DNA of 64,000 bases from Rossellomorea aquimaris. GTDB lineage: Bacteria; Bacillota; Bacilli; Bacillales; Bacillaceae_B. How positions within the stretch are numbered: the first letter of the stretch is position 1; the number at the start of each line of letters is the position of its first letter. This document shows positions 8,946 to 17,772 of this stretch, in pieces. The notes under the pieces are model-generated. The model was not told the origin of the DNA and ran no database searches. It saw only the letters and a list, made by a program, of their open reading frames with translations. The stretch lies in contig NZ_VTEX01000006.1 in assembly GCF_008180865.1 (NCBI RefSeq), positions 310,281 to 374,280 of the forward strand, in the 5' to 3' direction. A program made the position numbers and the translations under genes.

Positions 8946-9746
8946 CTATTTCTTCTCATATCTGAAAATTTCTCTGAACGCTTTGCCATAATAGCTGAAT
9001 GGCTCATCTAAATGACGGTACTTCTTCAAAGTGAAGAGAGTCAATAGCACCACTGCAGTAGGGGTATTGTACATTCTCTTAAACAAAGGACCTTTTCCGA
9101 TAAAGGACTTTTCATACAAACGGGTTTGCATCTCAGGCTTCTCGTGATTTACGACAACCTTGGGAAAATAGCTAATGGACTTATGATTTCTGGCTAAATC
9201 AAATAAGAAGACATTTTCTTCCCCTGAAGGATAGATTGCACCCAAGCCGAATTTCTCGTCGAATTGAATCAGTGAACGCTCGATATTGGCCGTCTGGATA
9301 AAGATCTCGATAGAAGACTTCTTCAACAGCTTACCGGTTGTAACCTGTTTCTGCTCTTCTTCGTCATATTCTTTATAGTAAACGCCTTTGATCGGATCAT
9401 AGATCTGGAAGCAAGCGACATCGGTCTCGAGGTTCTCGTTGAAATAATCAATAACAAGCTGGAACGAGTCGTCATTATACCAGCAGTCATCGTCGGAAAA
9501 CGTCAGAATGCTTCCCTTGGCATGCTCGATACCAACGTTTCGTGCAAGTGACAACCCTTTGCGATCAATTTCAATATGATTGTATTTAAAGTTAACATCT
9601 TTTAAAACGGATGTAATATAATTGTGATTGTCTTGTGATACAATAATGACTTCGAAGTCTTTATATACTTGATTATTAAGACTTTCAAACAATCGTTTCA
9701 GTTCCTCTGGTTTCGTTCCAAGAGTTGGTACGATTACACTAATCAT
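8946..9746 (-). CDS. Family 2 glycosyltransferase
   Basis: GT-A fold nucleotide-sugar transferase. The N-terminus MISVIVPTLGTKPEELKRLF is the nucleotide-binding start; DFEVIIVSQDNH and SLARNVGIEHAKG follow, and LTFSDDDCWYND (~residue 90) carries the DxD metal site. The ATG at 9746 begins directly at the Rossmann strand and lies 9 nt after GTGAGG; an in-frame GTG at 9761 is the alternative. It is about 266 residues with no membrane segment, so it acts at the cytoplasmic face on an unknown acceptor. It is transcribed away from galU and isolated between a terminator and a divergent promoter. Confidence 0.85.
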   Translation of the reverse strand: MISVIVPTLGTKPEELKRLFESLNNQVYKDFEVIIVSQDNHNYITSVLKDVNFKYNHIEIDRKGLSLARNVGIEHAKGSILTFSDDDCWYNDDSFQLVIDYFNENLETDVACFQIYDPIKGVYYKEYDEEEQKQVTTGKLLKKSSIEIFIQTANIERSLIQFDEKFGLGAIYPSGEENVFLFDLARNHKSISYFPKVVVNHEKPEMQTRLYEKSFIGKGPLFKRMYNTPTAVVLLTLFTLKKYRHLDEPFSYYGKAFREIFRYEKK

Positions 9747-9827
9747 TTTCTTCATCCTCACATCTGAAATTACTCGCTATATTATAGCACAATAAACCTG
9801 TGAGATTAAGAAATCAACAACATATGG

Positions 9828-9925
9828 TATAATACTCGTGAAATTTAATGATTTTGGCTCATCGATTGAAACGAACGTTTCGATCTTCATTCAGATTTCT
9901 CTTCTAGAGGCGTAAATGAGCCAAT
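9828..9925 (+). promoter_or_regulatory. galU promoter and structured 5' leader
   Basis: TATAAT at 9828-9833 is followed by a leader containing the perfect 9-bp inverted repeat TTGGCTCAT (9854-9862) / ATGAGCCAA (9916-9924), which encloses a second one, GAAACG (9868-9873) / CGTTTC (9876-9881). The start codon is ~80 nt further on. No rho-independent T-run follows. The inverted repeat could be an RNA structure or an operator. Confidence 0.5.
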
Positions 9926-10002
9926 CTCTGCAGACACTATTTAAAAAGACTTCGAATCAGAATAAGAACAATTGATTTACACAAAACTAAGAGGTGAGTT
10001 CT

Positions 10003-10875
10003 TTGAGAGTGAAAAAAGCGATTATCCCGGCTGCGGGTTTAGGTACTAGATTCTTACCAGCAACAAAGGCACAGCCGAAAGAAATGTTACCAATTGTAGA
10101 TAAACCTACAATTCAATATATTATTGAAGAAGCCGTTAATTCAGGGATAGAGGATATACTGATTGTAACAGGCCGTGGAAAACGTGCCATCGAAGACCAT
10201 TTTGACAAGTCTTTAGAGCTTGAAGAGATGCTCGCAATGAAAGAAAAATACGATGAGCTAGAGCAAATCAAACAAATCTCTCATCTGGCGGACATTCACT
10301 ACATTCGTCAAAAAGAGCCAAAAGGACTCGGACATGCCATCTGGTGTGCCAGAAAGTTCATTGGTAACGATCCTTTCGCAGTTTTACTTGGAGATGACAT
10401 CGTAATCTCTGAGAAGCCTTGTCTTAAACAATTAATCGATGAATTCGAAGAAAAAGAATCGAGCATCATCGGCGTACAGGAAGTTCCAGATGAGGACGTA
10501 TCCAAATATGGCGTCATCGACGTAGAAGACCCTACGAATGAAGGTCCGCTTTTCAAAGTCAAGGGACTTGTGGAAAAGCCGAAATTAGAAGATGCTCCTT
10601 CTAACATGGCGATCATGGGACGTTACGTACTAACTCCGGATGTTCTTGATATTCTAGGAAATCTGGAGCCTGGTCAAGGAAATGAAATTCAATTGACAGA
10701 CGCACTTCAAGAATTAAATACTAAGCAAAATGTTTACGGATATTCTTTTGATGGTAAAAGATATGACATTGGAAATAAATACGGCTTTGTTCAAGCAACG
10801 GTAGAGTTTGCTTTAATGAGAGATGACCTTAAAGGTCCATTGAAAAGTTGGTTAAAAGACATCATTTCAGAATGA
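10003..10875 (+). CDS. galU: UTP-glucose-1-phosphate uridylyltransferase
   Basis: It makes UDP-glucose from UTP and glucose-1-phosphate in the cytoplasm; GtaB is the B. subtilis equivalent. The N-terminus [20 protein letters not shown] carries the nucleotidyl-transferase signature, and [20 protein letters not shown] follows; the metal and sugar sites are LLGDD and VEKP. Length is 290 residues, typical of the family. The TTG at 10003 is chosen because AAGAGGTGAG lies 5-6 nt before it; the GTG at 9994 falls within that ribosome site. It is the first gene of an operon with ugd 16 bp downstream. UDP-glucose also serves glucolipid and teichoic acid glucosylation. Confidence 0.95.
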   Translation: MRVKKAIIPAAGLGTRFLPATKAQPKEMLPIVDKPTIQYIIEEAVNSGIEDILIVTGRGKRAIEDHFDKSLELEEMLAMKEKYDELEQIKQISHLADIHYIRQKEPKGLGHAIWCARKFIGNDPFAVLLGDDIVISEKPCLKQLIDEFEEKESSIIGVQEVPDEDVSKYGVIDVEDPTNEGPLFKVKGLVEKPKLEDAPSNMAIMGRYVLTPDVLDILGNLEPGQGNEIQLTDALQELNTKQNVYGYSFDGKRYDIGNKYGFVQATVEFALMRDDLKGPLKSWLKDIISE

Positions 10876-10891
10876 ACAAGGAGAAATTAAG

Positions 10892-12196
10892 ATGAACATT
10901 TGTGTAATTGGTACAGGTTATGTAGGACTTGTTTCAGGCGTGTGCTTCAGTGACGCAGGAAATAAAGTGACATGCCTGGATATAGACGCTCAAAAAGTAG
11001 AAAACCTGAAAAATGGGATCATTCCTATATACGAGCCGGGATTAACCGAATTAGTAGAAAAGAATATAAGCGAAGGCCGGTTATCCTTCACAACGAATTA
11101 TGCTGAAGGGATGAAGGATGCAGACCTTGTCATTATAGCGGTGGGCACTCCACCAAAGGAGAATGGTGAAGCGAACCTGCAATATATTGAAGCGGCGGCC
11201 CGATCGATTGCAGAGCACCTGCATGACTATAAAGTGATCGTAACGAAGAGTACGGTTCCAGTGGGAACAGGTGCCATGATTAAAAGTGTCATCAAAGAGG
11301 TTGTCGGACATGAAGAATTCGATGTCGCATCCAACCCTGAGTTCCTGCGCGAAGGATCAGCGATTTACGATACGGTGAATATGGAAAGAGCGGTCATTGG
11401 TGTGGAATCAGAGAAAGCGGAAGCGATTCTGAAGGAATTACATGCTCCATTTACCAAAAACATTGTAGTGACAAACATCGAAACATCTGAAATGATCAAA
11501 TATGCGTCGAATGCCTTCCTTGCAACGAAAATCAGCTTCATCAATGAAGTGGCAAACGTGTGCGAACTTGTTGGAGCAGATGTGACGAAGGTGGCAGAAG
11601 GAATGGGGTATGACCCTCGTATCGGGCCTCAATTCCTGAACGCAGGAATCGGCTACGGAGGTTCTTGTTTCCCTAAAGACACAAGTGCACTTGTAAAGAT
11701 TGCCGATCAAGTAGGGTATGATTTCAAGATTGTCAAAGACGTTGAAGCGGTGAACGGTCTACAGCGCTTTAAAGTTGTAGATAAGCTGGTAGAAGCTTTT
11801 AATGGCGACCTGACAGACAAGAAAATTGCCGTCCTTGGTCTTGCATTTAAGCCGAATACAGATGACATGAGGGACGCGCCTTCTGTTGATGTCATTCCGA
11901 AGCTGCAAGAGCTTGGAGCGGATATCATCGCTTATGATCGCATTGCAGAGAAAAATGCGAAGGCGCTTATTCCGAATCTGCGCACTGGTCAAGATTTATA
12001 TGAAGTCATTCAAAACGCTGACGCCATCCTCATCTTAACGGAGTGGGATGAAGTGAGAGAGCTTGATTTAGAGAAAGTGTCTACGATTGTAGACAGTAAG
12101 ATCATTGTGGATGGACGTAATATCTTTGATCCGGCTCACATGGAAGAGAACGGATTCTACTATGCGTCAATCGGAAGAAAAACGGTCAAAGCATAA
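10892..12196 (+). CDS. ugd: UDP-glucose 6-dehydrogenase
   Basis: It oxidises UDP-glucose to UDP-glucuronate with two NAD+ (TuaD/Ugd family, 434 residues). Visible motifs are the NAD-binding MNICVIGTGYVGLVSGVCF, the catalytic-cysteine loop GIGYGGSCFPKDTSAL (Cys ~258), NPEFLREGSA and the C-terminal FKPNTDDMRDAPS. It lies directly behind galU in one operon and supplies uronic acid for the glycans made by the adjacent glycosyltransferases. In B. subtilis the same enzyme is in the teichuronic acid operon, also near tagO and degSU. Confidence 0.95.
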   Translation: MNICVIGTGYVGLVSGVCFSDAGNKVTCLDIDAQKVENLKNGIIPIYEPGLTELVEKNISEGRLSFTTNYAEGMKDADLVIIAVGTPPKENGEANLQYIEAAARSIAEHLHDYKVIVTKSTVPVGTGAMIKSVIKEVVGHEEFDVASNPEFLREGSAIYDTVNMERAVIGVESEKAEAILKELHAPFTKNIVVTNIETSEMIKYASNAFLATKISFINEVANVCELVGADVTKVAEGMGYDPRIGPQFLNAGIGYGGSCFPKDTSALVKIADQVGYDFKIVKDVEAVNGLQRFKVVDKLVEAFNGDLTDKKIAVLGLAFKPNTDDMRDAPSVDVIPKLQELGADIIAYDRIAEKNAKALIPNLRTGQDLYEVIQNADAILILTEWDEVRELDLEKVSTIVDSKIIVDGRNIFDPAHMEENGFYYASIGRKTVKA

Positions 12197-12200
12197 CATG

Positions 12201-12232
12201 ATAGGTGGATCCTTCATCAGGGTCCACCTTCA
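12201..12232 (+). terminator. Weak hairpin after ugd
   Basis: GGTGGATCC / GGGTCCACC stem with only a short T stretch (TTCAATT). It may attenuate rather than stop transcription into the next gene, which starts 36 bp later. Confidence 0.45.
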
Positions 12233-12267
12233 ATTGGTAATAAGGATAGATGAGAGGAAGTCATGAT

Positions 12268-13404
12268 ATGATACTAGAAATAATCTTTTGGCTGCTGATT
12301 ATCCTTTCGGTTTATATCTATGCCGGTTATCCGATCCTTCTGAAGCTCATATCAGGAGTTGTCAAAAAGGATCAAATCACCGATACAGGCTATGAACCAA
12401 AGGTAACGCTCTTTATCGCAGCGTACAACGAAGAGAAAGTCATCGCTGAAAAAGTACAAAACTCTGTGGATCTTGATTATCCACAGGACAAGCTTGAGAT
12501 CATTGTTGTGTCAGATGATTCTTCCGACAGAACGAATGACATCGTCAATGAGTTTGTGGCAAAATATCCGAACGTGAAGTTGAATGTTGTAAAAGGAAGA
12601 AAAGGGAAGACTGCAGCCCTGAACAAGTCCGTCCCTCTGGCAACTGGAGAGGTACTTGTATTCTCCGATGCGAATTCGCTTTACAATAAGGATGCCGTTC
12701 ATCATTTAGTGAAGCACTTTAAAGATGAAGAAATCGGTGGAGTTTGTGGAGAGCTTCGTTTAACGAATCCAACAAACTCATCCATCGGGGAGTCAGAGGG
12801 TGCTTATTGGAAGTATGAAAAGCTCCTGAAAATGCTTGAGACGGCAACCGGTACGACGATCGTAGCAAATGGTTCAATCTATGCCCTGCGTAAAGAATTA
12901 TTCAAAGAGATGAATCCGAACGTTGGGGATGATATGCAGAACCCGCTGATCATCATCAACCAACAAAAGCGATTCGTCTATGAACCGAATGCGATTACGA
13001 TGGAAGAGACATCACCAAAATCATCAGAAGAATTTGGCCGGAAAGTCCGTATCGTAACGCGGAGCTTCACAGGAATCATGAGCTACAAGCATGTGTTGAA
13101 TCCGTTCAGGAATTTCGATTTCTTCTATAAATATATGTCTCATAAATTTTTAAGATGGCTTGTTCCTTACTATATGATTGCTGTTTTCATCATTAACCTC
13201 TTCCTGCTGGATCAGCCATTATATCAAGTCATGTTCGGCTTACAATTGGCATTCTATATTCTCGCACTATTAGGCAAAGTGACGAGCAACAAAATAACGT
13301 ACATCCCTTACTACTTCTGCCTCGTAAACTATGCAGCCTTCCTCGGTACACTGAGAGCGATCTCAGGTAAGAGACAGGCTACATGGACACCAACTAGTAG
13401 ATAA
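12268..13404 (+). CDS. Membrane GT2 polysaccharide synthase
   Basis: It has an N-terminal transmembrane helix (ILEIIFWLLIILSVYIYAGYP), a cytoplasmic GT-A domain with YEPKVTLFIAAYNEE, VVSDDSSDRT and the DxD-type LVFSDANS, an acceptor-site region around VANGSIYALR and NVGDDMQNP, and two to three C-terminal membrane helices. The usual QxxRW is replaced by GRKVRIVTRS. The family comprises processive or dolichol-phosphate-mannose-like synthases that polymerise or load sugars at the membrane. The ATG at 12268 is favoured by GAGGAAG 7 nt upstream; an ATG at 12250 is possible. Its position after galU-ugd suggests it uses UDP-glucose or UDP-glucuronate, which is an inference. Confidence 0.85.
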   Translation: MILEIIFWLLIILSVYIYAGYPILLKLISGVVKKDQITDTGYEPKVTLFIAAYNEEKVIAEKVQNSVDLDYPQDKLEIIVVSDDSSDRTNDIVNEFVAKYPNVKLNVVKGRKGKTAALNKSVPLATGEVLVFSDANSLYNKDAVHHLVKHFKDEEIGGVCGELRLTNPTNSSIGESEGAYWKYEKLLKMLETATGTTIVANGSIYALRKELFKEMNPNVGDDMQNPLIIINQQKRFVYEPNAITMEETSPKSSEEFGRKVRIVTRSFTGIMSYKHVLNPFRNFDFFYKYMSHKFLRWLVPYYMIAVFIINLFLLDQPLYQVMFGLQLAFYILALLGKVTSNKITYIPYYFCLVNYAAFLGTLRAISGKRQATWTPTSR

Positions 13405-13411
13405 TGGAAAC

Positions 13412-13447
13412 AAAACCCGGTTTGAGCCTGCTCAAACCGGGTTTTTT
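13412..13447 (+). terminator. Strong intrinsic terminator
   Basis: AAAACCCGGTTTGAG / CTCAAACCGGGTTTTTT, a 14-bp stem with a tiny loop, 8 bp after the GT2 synthase stop. It closes the galU-ugd-GT operon. Confidence 0.95.
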
Positions 13448-13577
13448 CGCGACTTTATTTATCGTGTCCATCTCTAATAAAGTCGATTCCTATAATAAAC
13501 TGTCAAAACCTGACTTTATAAGTAGAGGGAAAAGTGTTAAAATTTTATTACAATTATGTAAACGAGGTATTAAGATT

Positions 13578-15389
13578 ATGAATCTAGTAAACAAGCTAAA
13601 AGAGGCGTTGCTATCCATATGGCAAGACAAGCTCCTGCTCATCTCTGCCATTGGTCTTTCCATTAAAGTCGTCTTATTCTATCTATTTTTAGGAAAAGGC
13701 CTTTTCGAAGTGAAAAGCTTATTCGTGACACTTCCAGGCAGTATTTTAATGTTATTTTCATTTGTGTTTCTGTTTAAGACGTGGTCCAGGAAGACGGCCA
13801 TCATCGGTCTTAATATTATAGCGACCTTCCTGTTGCTGTCCCAGCTATGGTATATCCGCTATTTTGGAACACCATTATCGTTCTTTGCCTTGCTGCAGAC
13901 GTCTAACCTTTCAGGATTAGGACCGAGCATCATGGAATTGATCAACGGCCTGGATGTCCTGTTTGTAGTGGATATCATCCTATTGCTCATTCTGACTAAA
14001 AAGAAATCATTTTCGATTCCTAAGGTGCAATGGAAAACCTTTATCATACTCTTCCTTGCAGGTTTCAGCATCCTTGCCGTGAAACCATTGAAGAATCATT
14101 ATGTCGATGGCACTCCATATGCTCAAATCTTTAAGATTTACGATCGCTATGATTACATATTGAAGTTCAATCCGCTTCAATACAGTGTTCTGGATATGTA
14201 CCTGTTTTATCAAAACAATCGTTACATTGACTTGAACGAGGAAGAAGAAGCTCTTGTGAAAGATTGGTTTGACAATAAAGATGAATACAGAGAAAAGAGA
14301 CTCTATTTAAATGATAAGTACGAAGGAGTCGGGGAAGGGAAAAACCTCATCATTCTTCAATTCGAATCCCTTGAAAATTGGGTGCTGAATAAAAAGGTGA
14401 ATGGGAAAGAGGTCACACCCAACTTGAACAGACTGTTGAAGAACAGTATATATGCTTCCAACTTTTATCCGCAAACAAAAGGCGGGCGTAGCTCTGATGC
14501 GGAGTTTGTTGTGAATACATCCCTGCTGCCGGTAATGGAGGGGAGTACATTCTTCCGATATCCGACGAATGATTATACAACGCTACCCGGACTATTGAAG
14601 GAAAAGGGTTATTCCACCTATGCTTTTCATGGTGACGAGGGAACGTATTGGAACAGAAGGGAAGCTTACCCGCATATCGATATCGACGAATATCATGCCA
14701 TTGAGGAATTCCATGAAGGCGAAGAAATCGGAATGGGCTTGAGTGATGAAGAATTTTTCCATCAATCGGTTGAATTCTTGAGTAAGAAGGAGCAGCCTTT
14801 TTATGGCTATCTGATCACGTTAACAAGTCATACGCCGTTCGTGATTCCAGAGCAATTCAGAGGCCTGGAGTTTGAAGCGCAGTACAGTGACACATCGGCT
14901 GCTCACTATCTTCAGTCCATTCACTATACGGATATGGCGGTCGGCAAGCTGATGGAAGATCTTGAAGCGAATAATATGCTCGATGACACCATGATTGCGA
15001 TCTTTGGTGATCACGCAGCCTTCGAAAACAGCTACAAGGATCAAATGATGAAAGAAAATCCTAAGGTTGAGGGGATTGATGAAGAAGGCAGAGTGCCGTT
15101 CATCCTCTACAATCCGGGGATGGAACCATTGGAATTAGACAAAGCATATGGACAAGTCGATATTTACCCTACTTTAGCCTATGTAATGGGCATTGAGGAA
15201 AAGAAATATGAAGACATCGTAATGGGAAGAAATATGCTTACATCGGACAACAGCTTTGCCGTCATTCCACTCGAGAATATCATTCGTTCAGATCGTGAAC
15301 TGACAGAGGAACAGAAGGAATACGAATTGAGAGCCCAGCAAGTATCAGATCTTATTATCAGAAGTAATTATTTCGAAGAAAAAGAATAA
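13578..15389 (+). CDS. LTA-synthase-family glycerol-phosphate transferase (Ser in the nucleophile position)
   Basis: The layout is that of LtaS/YfnI/YqgS/YvgJ: five N-terminal transmembrane helices (residues ~15-185), a linker, then an extracellular sulfatase-like domain. Metal and active-site motifs are LIILQFESLENWV (Glu), FHGDEGTYWNRR, LTSHTPF and IFGDHAAFEN. The segment equivalent to LtaS GKTSDSEF, where Thr is the catalytic nucleophile, reads GGRSSDAEF, so Ser stands in for Thr. The ATG at 13578 follows ACGAGGTATTAAGATT; upstream in-frame codons run back through the preceding terminator and are not a gene start. Expected role: polymerising or priming polyglycerol-phosphate (LTA) or another phosphoglycerol transfer. 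Confidence 0.88.
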   Translation: MNLVNKLKEALLSIWQDKLLLISAIGLSIKVVLFYLFLGKGLFEVKSLFVTLPGSILMLFSFVFLFKTWSRKTAIIGLNIIATFLLLSQLWYIRYFGTPLSFFALLQTSNLSGLGPSIMELINGLDVLFVVDIILLLILTKKKSFSIPKVQWKTFIILFLAGFSILAVKPLKNHYVDGTPYAQIFKIYDRYDYILKFNPLQYSVLDMYLFYQNNRYIDLNEEEEALVKDWFDNKDEYREKRLYLNDKYEGVGEGKNLIILQFESLENWVLNKKVNGKEVTPNLNRLLKNSIYASNFYPQTKGGRSSDAEFVVNTSLLPVMEGSTFFRYPTNDYTTLPGLLKEKGYSTYAFHGDEGTYWNRREAYPHIDIDEYHAIEEFHEGEEIGMGLSDEEFFHQSVEFLSKKEQPFYGYLITLTSHTPFVIPEQFRGLEFEAQYSDTSAAHYLQSIHYTDMAVGKLMEDLEANNMLDDTMIAIFGDHAAFENSYKDQMMKENPKVEGIDEEGRVPFILYNPGMEPLELDKAYGQVDIYPTLAYVMGIEEKKYEDIVMGRNMLTSDNSFAVIPLENIIRSDRELTEEQKEYELRAQQVSDLIIRSNYFEEKE

Positions 15390-15394
15390 CCACT

Positions 15395-15427
15395 TAAACA
15401 CTCCTGTCTATATGATAGGAGTGTTTT
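15395..15427. terminator. Bidirectional terminator between convergent genes
   Basis: AACACTCCTGTC / GATAGGAGTGTT stem followed by TTTTT on the plus strand. It overlaps the last codons of the minus-strand SRPBCC gene. Confidence 0.85.
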
Positions 15428-15875
15428 TCTGCTCTGCGATATTCTTCAATTCGTTTGCTCTCATCTCGATGAATGTGTACATGTACCTTTTTAAAAAGAG
15501 GATGTCTGCAAGATTCCCTAATAAGCCAAAAGGAGCCTTATATGTAAAAGTGTCTTTCATTAGTGTGCCATTTTCATGTTCGTGAAATTCATGGACATGG
15601 GTAAAGGATTTAAAAGCCCCCTTCATCATCACATCTGTGAATGAATGAGGAGTATCCATTTCGACAATTTGAGCCGTAAGTCGCTGTTTAACGCCAAAAT
15701 GAACAGCTTCCCATGTGACAGCATCTCCAACCTCTAACAATCCGCTTGTGACGCCTCCAACGGCCCTCTCCTTGGTTCTGGAGGTAGTTTGAGTATGAAT
15801 CTCCACATTACGGGCTAAATCAAAACAAAGGGACACAGGAGCATTTATATGCGTGATATGACGAATCGTGGGCAA
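15408..15875 (-). CDS. SRPBCC-fold (START/polyketide-cyclase-like) protein
   Basis: 155 residues with the SRPBCC pattern: HITHINAPVSLCFDLARNVEIH at the start, VTWEAVHFGVKQRLTAQI and LMKDTFTYKAPFGLLGNLAD, then a long C-terminal helix (LKRYMYTFIEMRANELKNIAEQ) that closes the hydrophobic cavity. The family binds small hydrophobic ligands; close relatives are annotated as cyclase/dehydrase-like or cell-division-inhibitor-like. The TTG start lies 11 nt after GAAGGAG. It is monocistronic, with no metabolic partner nearby, so no substrate can be suggested. Confidence 0.8.
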   Translation of the reverse strand: MPTIRHITHINAPVSLCFDLARNVEIHTQTTSRTKERAVGGVTSGLLEVGDAVTWEAVHFGVKQRLTAQIVEMDTPHSFTDVMMKGAFKSFTHVHEFHEHENGTLMKDTFTYKAPFGLLGNLADILFLKRYMYTFIEMRANELKNIAEQKNTPII

Positions 15876-15972
15876 AATAGTGTCATCTCCTTCACTTATA
15901 CGTTAATTTCGGATGGTTTGTTGTTTGAGATAGGGGGGACGGACCTGGATATATTGAACGTTTGTATCAAGA

Positions 15973-16195
15973 AAATTCGACACGGAGGATCAATTAATTG
16001 AAATTAGGATCAATTAATCAGATTTAGGATTAAAAAAGCTGAGTGAGGATTAATTATCGTAAATCAGGATCAATTATATCCTAAACCGGATCAATTTACC
16101 CGCGAAGACCACATCACCTCACAGATTCTTCACCAGGATCGCCATTTAGGCTAATCTTAGACCACATTCCCAGTTTAAAAATCTAAAGAAAATCT
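15973..16195 (+). repeat. 20-bp-phased GGATCAATTAAT element, copy D
   Basis: GAAAATTCGACACGG, then GG modules at 15987, 16007, 16027, 16047, 16067 and 16088 (steps 20, 20, 20, 20, 21, identical to copy B). The tail has CACATTCCCAGTTTAAAAATCTAA, a diverged form of the CCAGCT..GACAATC end. The upstream flank (TTGTTGTTTGAGATAGGGGG, 15917-15936) matches the flank of the tandem copies at 33.8-34.7 kb, so the unit extends ~60 bp further left. Confidence 0.85.
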
Positions 16196-16267
16196 CCTTA
16201 TTAGCAGCATATTTGGAAGTGAAAACAGTCTATTTCTAATCCCATCAGGTAAAAGCACAAACAATAA

Positions 16268-16301
16268 AAGAAAACCTTGGATAATCATCCAAGGTTTTCT
16301 A
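16268..16301. terminator. Bidirectional terminator after tagO
   Basis: AGAAAACCTTGGAT / ATCCAAGGTTTTCT, a 14-bp perfect stem with a 4-nt loop and A/T tracts on both sides. It lies 40 bp beyond the tagO stop on the minus strand. Confidence 0.9.
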
Positions 16302-16340
16302 CTAATCTAGTATTTTCCACGCATAAACGGAAGCGTGTGC

Positions 16341-17402
16341 TTATCTCTCGCGTAATTTCTTCATCGTATTGATCAATGGCTTGTGCTGACCGATCAATCC
16401 AACCACCTCAGCCGTTAACTGAATGATAATCACCAGTACAGCGGAGAAGAGAATGGCTCCCCAAAGAGTTGATCGGGTGAATAGGATCGCACATAGTCCG
16501 AAGAAGGCTCCGATCGCATAAATGATCAGGACCGTTTCTTTATGGGAGAAGCCCATTGCCAGTAATCGATGATGCAGATGAGATTTATCAGGTGCTGAAA
16601 TCTTTTGCTTATTCAGGATACGTCTGATGATTGCAAAGAACGTATCAAAAATTGGTATAGCCAGGATGATAATTGGAACAACTAAACTGAAGATGGTCAC
16701 ACTCTTGAACAATCCAAGTAGCGAGATGATGGATATACAGTATCCAAGGAATAATGCTCCTGTATCACCCATAAAGATCTTCGCAGGATTGAAGTTAAAG
16801 AACAGGAATCCGATGGTCCCACCGATTAAGATAACGGTAAGGGCAACGACCATATACTGACCATTCATGGCTGCAAGAGCCATAATGGAAGTCATGGCAA
16901 TAACGGATACTCCTCCTGCCAGTCCATCCAGTCCATCGATCAGGTTAATGGCATTCGTGATTCCAACGATCCACAGAATACCGAACACATAACTGAAGTT
17001 TCCTAAATATATACGCTCTGCCACAAACGGCAAAGTAATGAAGTCAATTTTAAAGTCGGCAAACACGACGATACAAGCTGCCAGGATTTGTCCAACAAGC
17101 TTAGCTTTTGGTGACAGGGTAAAGCGATCATCAAGGATTCCTACGATCAGGATGATTCCTCCCCCAAGAATGACCGGCCAAAGTGGAGCAATCAGATCAT
17201 TCAAATACAATAAGCCAGCTGATGCACCAATGACGATCGACAAGCCGCCCACACGAGGCATGAGACCTTTATGAACCTTACGATGGTCTGGTTTATCCAC
17301 AAAGTCAAATCGCTTGGCGAATTTAATGACGAATGGAGTCACTGCTACAGAAACAACTAAAGAAATAGCAAAAGCAATTACAAAATCAATTAGAGAGTAC
17401 AT
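16341..17402 (-). CDS. tagO: Undecaprenyl-phosphate GlcNAc-1-phosphate transferase
   Basis: A WecA/TagO-family integral membrane enzyme that transfers GlcNAc-1-phosphate from UDP-GlcNAc to undecaprenyl phosphate, the first step of wall teichoic acid (and often teichuronic acid) synthesis. It has about 11 membrane helices. Conserved motifs: FVDKPDHRKVHKGLMPRVGG, NAINLIDGLDGLAGG (Asp pair), FMGDTGALFLG and the C-terminal SHLHHRL. The ATG at 17402 (MYSLIDF) follows AAGAGGTGAACGA; codons further upstream lack a ribosome site. In B. subtilis tagO lies in the same degSU-yvyE neighbourhood, but there the LCP gene tagU (lytR) separates yvyE from tagO; here no LCP gene is present. Confidence 0.95.
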   Translation of the reverse strand: MYSLIDFVIAFAISLVVSVAVTPFVIKFAKRFDFVDKPDHRKVHKGLMPRVGGLSIVIGASAGLLYLNDLIAPLWPVILGGGIILIVGILDDRFTLSPKAKLVGQILAACIVVFADFKIDFITLPFVAERIYLGNFSYVFGILWIVGITNAINLIDGLDGLAGGVSVIAMTSIMALAAMNGQYMVVALTVILIGGTIGFLFFNFNPAKIFMGDTGALFLGYCISIISLLGLFKSVTIFSLVVPIIILAIPIFDTFFAIIRRILNKQKISAPDKSHLHHRLLAMGFSHKETVLIIYAIGAFFGLCAILFTRSTLWGAILFSAVLVIIIQLTAEVVGLIGQHKPLINTMKKLRER

Positions 17403-17772
17403 TCGTTCACCTCTTTTTCTTCTATGGGCACTCCAATTGTAAGAATACCACATATTTAATGATGTGCAACATTTTTTTAAGGGAACAATTACTAAAATAC
17501 GTAGTGGGTATTATGTCAAAAAAAGCAGAGGCTTTCTTCATTAGACGTCGAATTTTAGTGAAAAGTTTCAAAAAGTAACAAGTTAATGTATAACTACCCA
17601 TTAACCAGATGAATCTAAACGTTAGGTTGTCCAATTAATTTCACCATTGTAGGCGAAAAAAGTGTATTTCTCTATCCGTCTAAAGAGTCATTTTTCCGCG
17701 TTACTTCTATACAATTAGTATGAGTTTCTTGATGGCTTTGTAAGAAAAAAGATATTTCCAATGTAACGTTTT
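17403..17772. other. Intergenic stretch between tagO and yvyE
   Basis: About 370 bp, AT-rich, presumably carrying the tagO promoter on the minus strand. I see no gene, no hairpin with a T-run and no copy of the 20-bp repeat in it. Confidence 0.5.

Noticed and set aside
13404..13577. N-terminal extension of the LTA-synthase-like gene to 13404
   Set aside because: The frame would begin before and read through the strong terminator at 13412-13447 and has no ribosome site; ATG 13578 has one and starts at the first membrane helix region.
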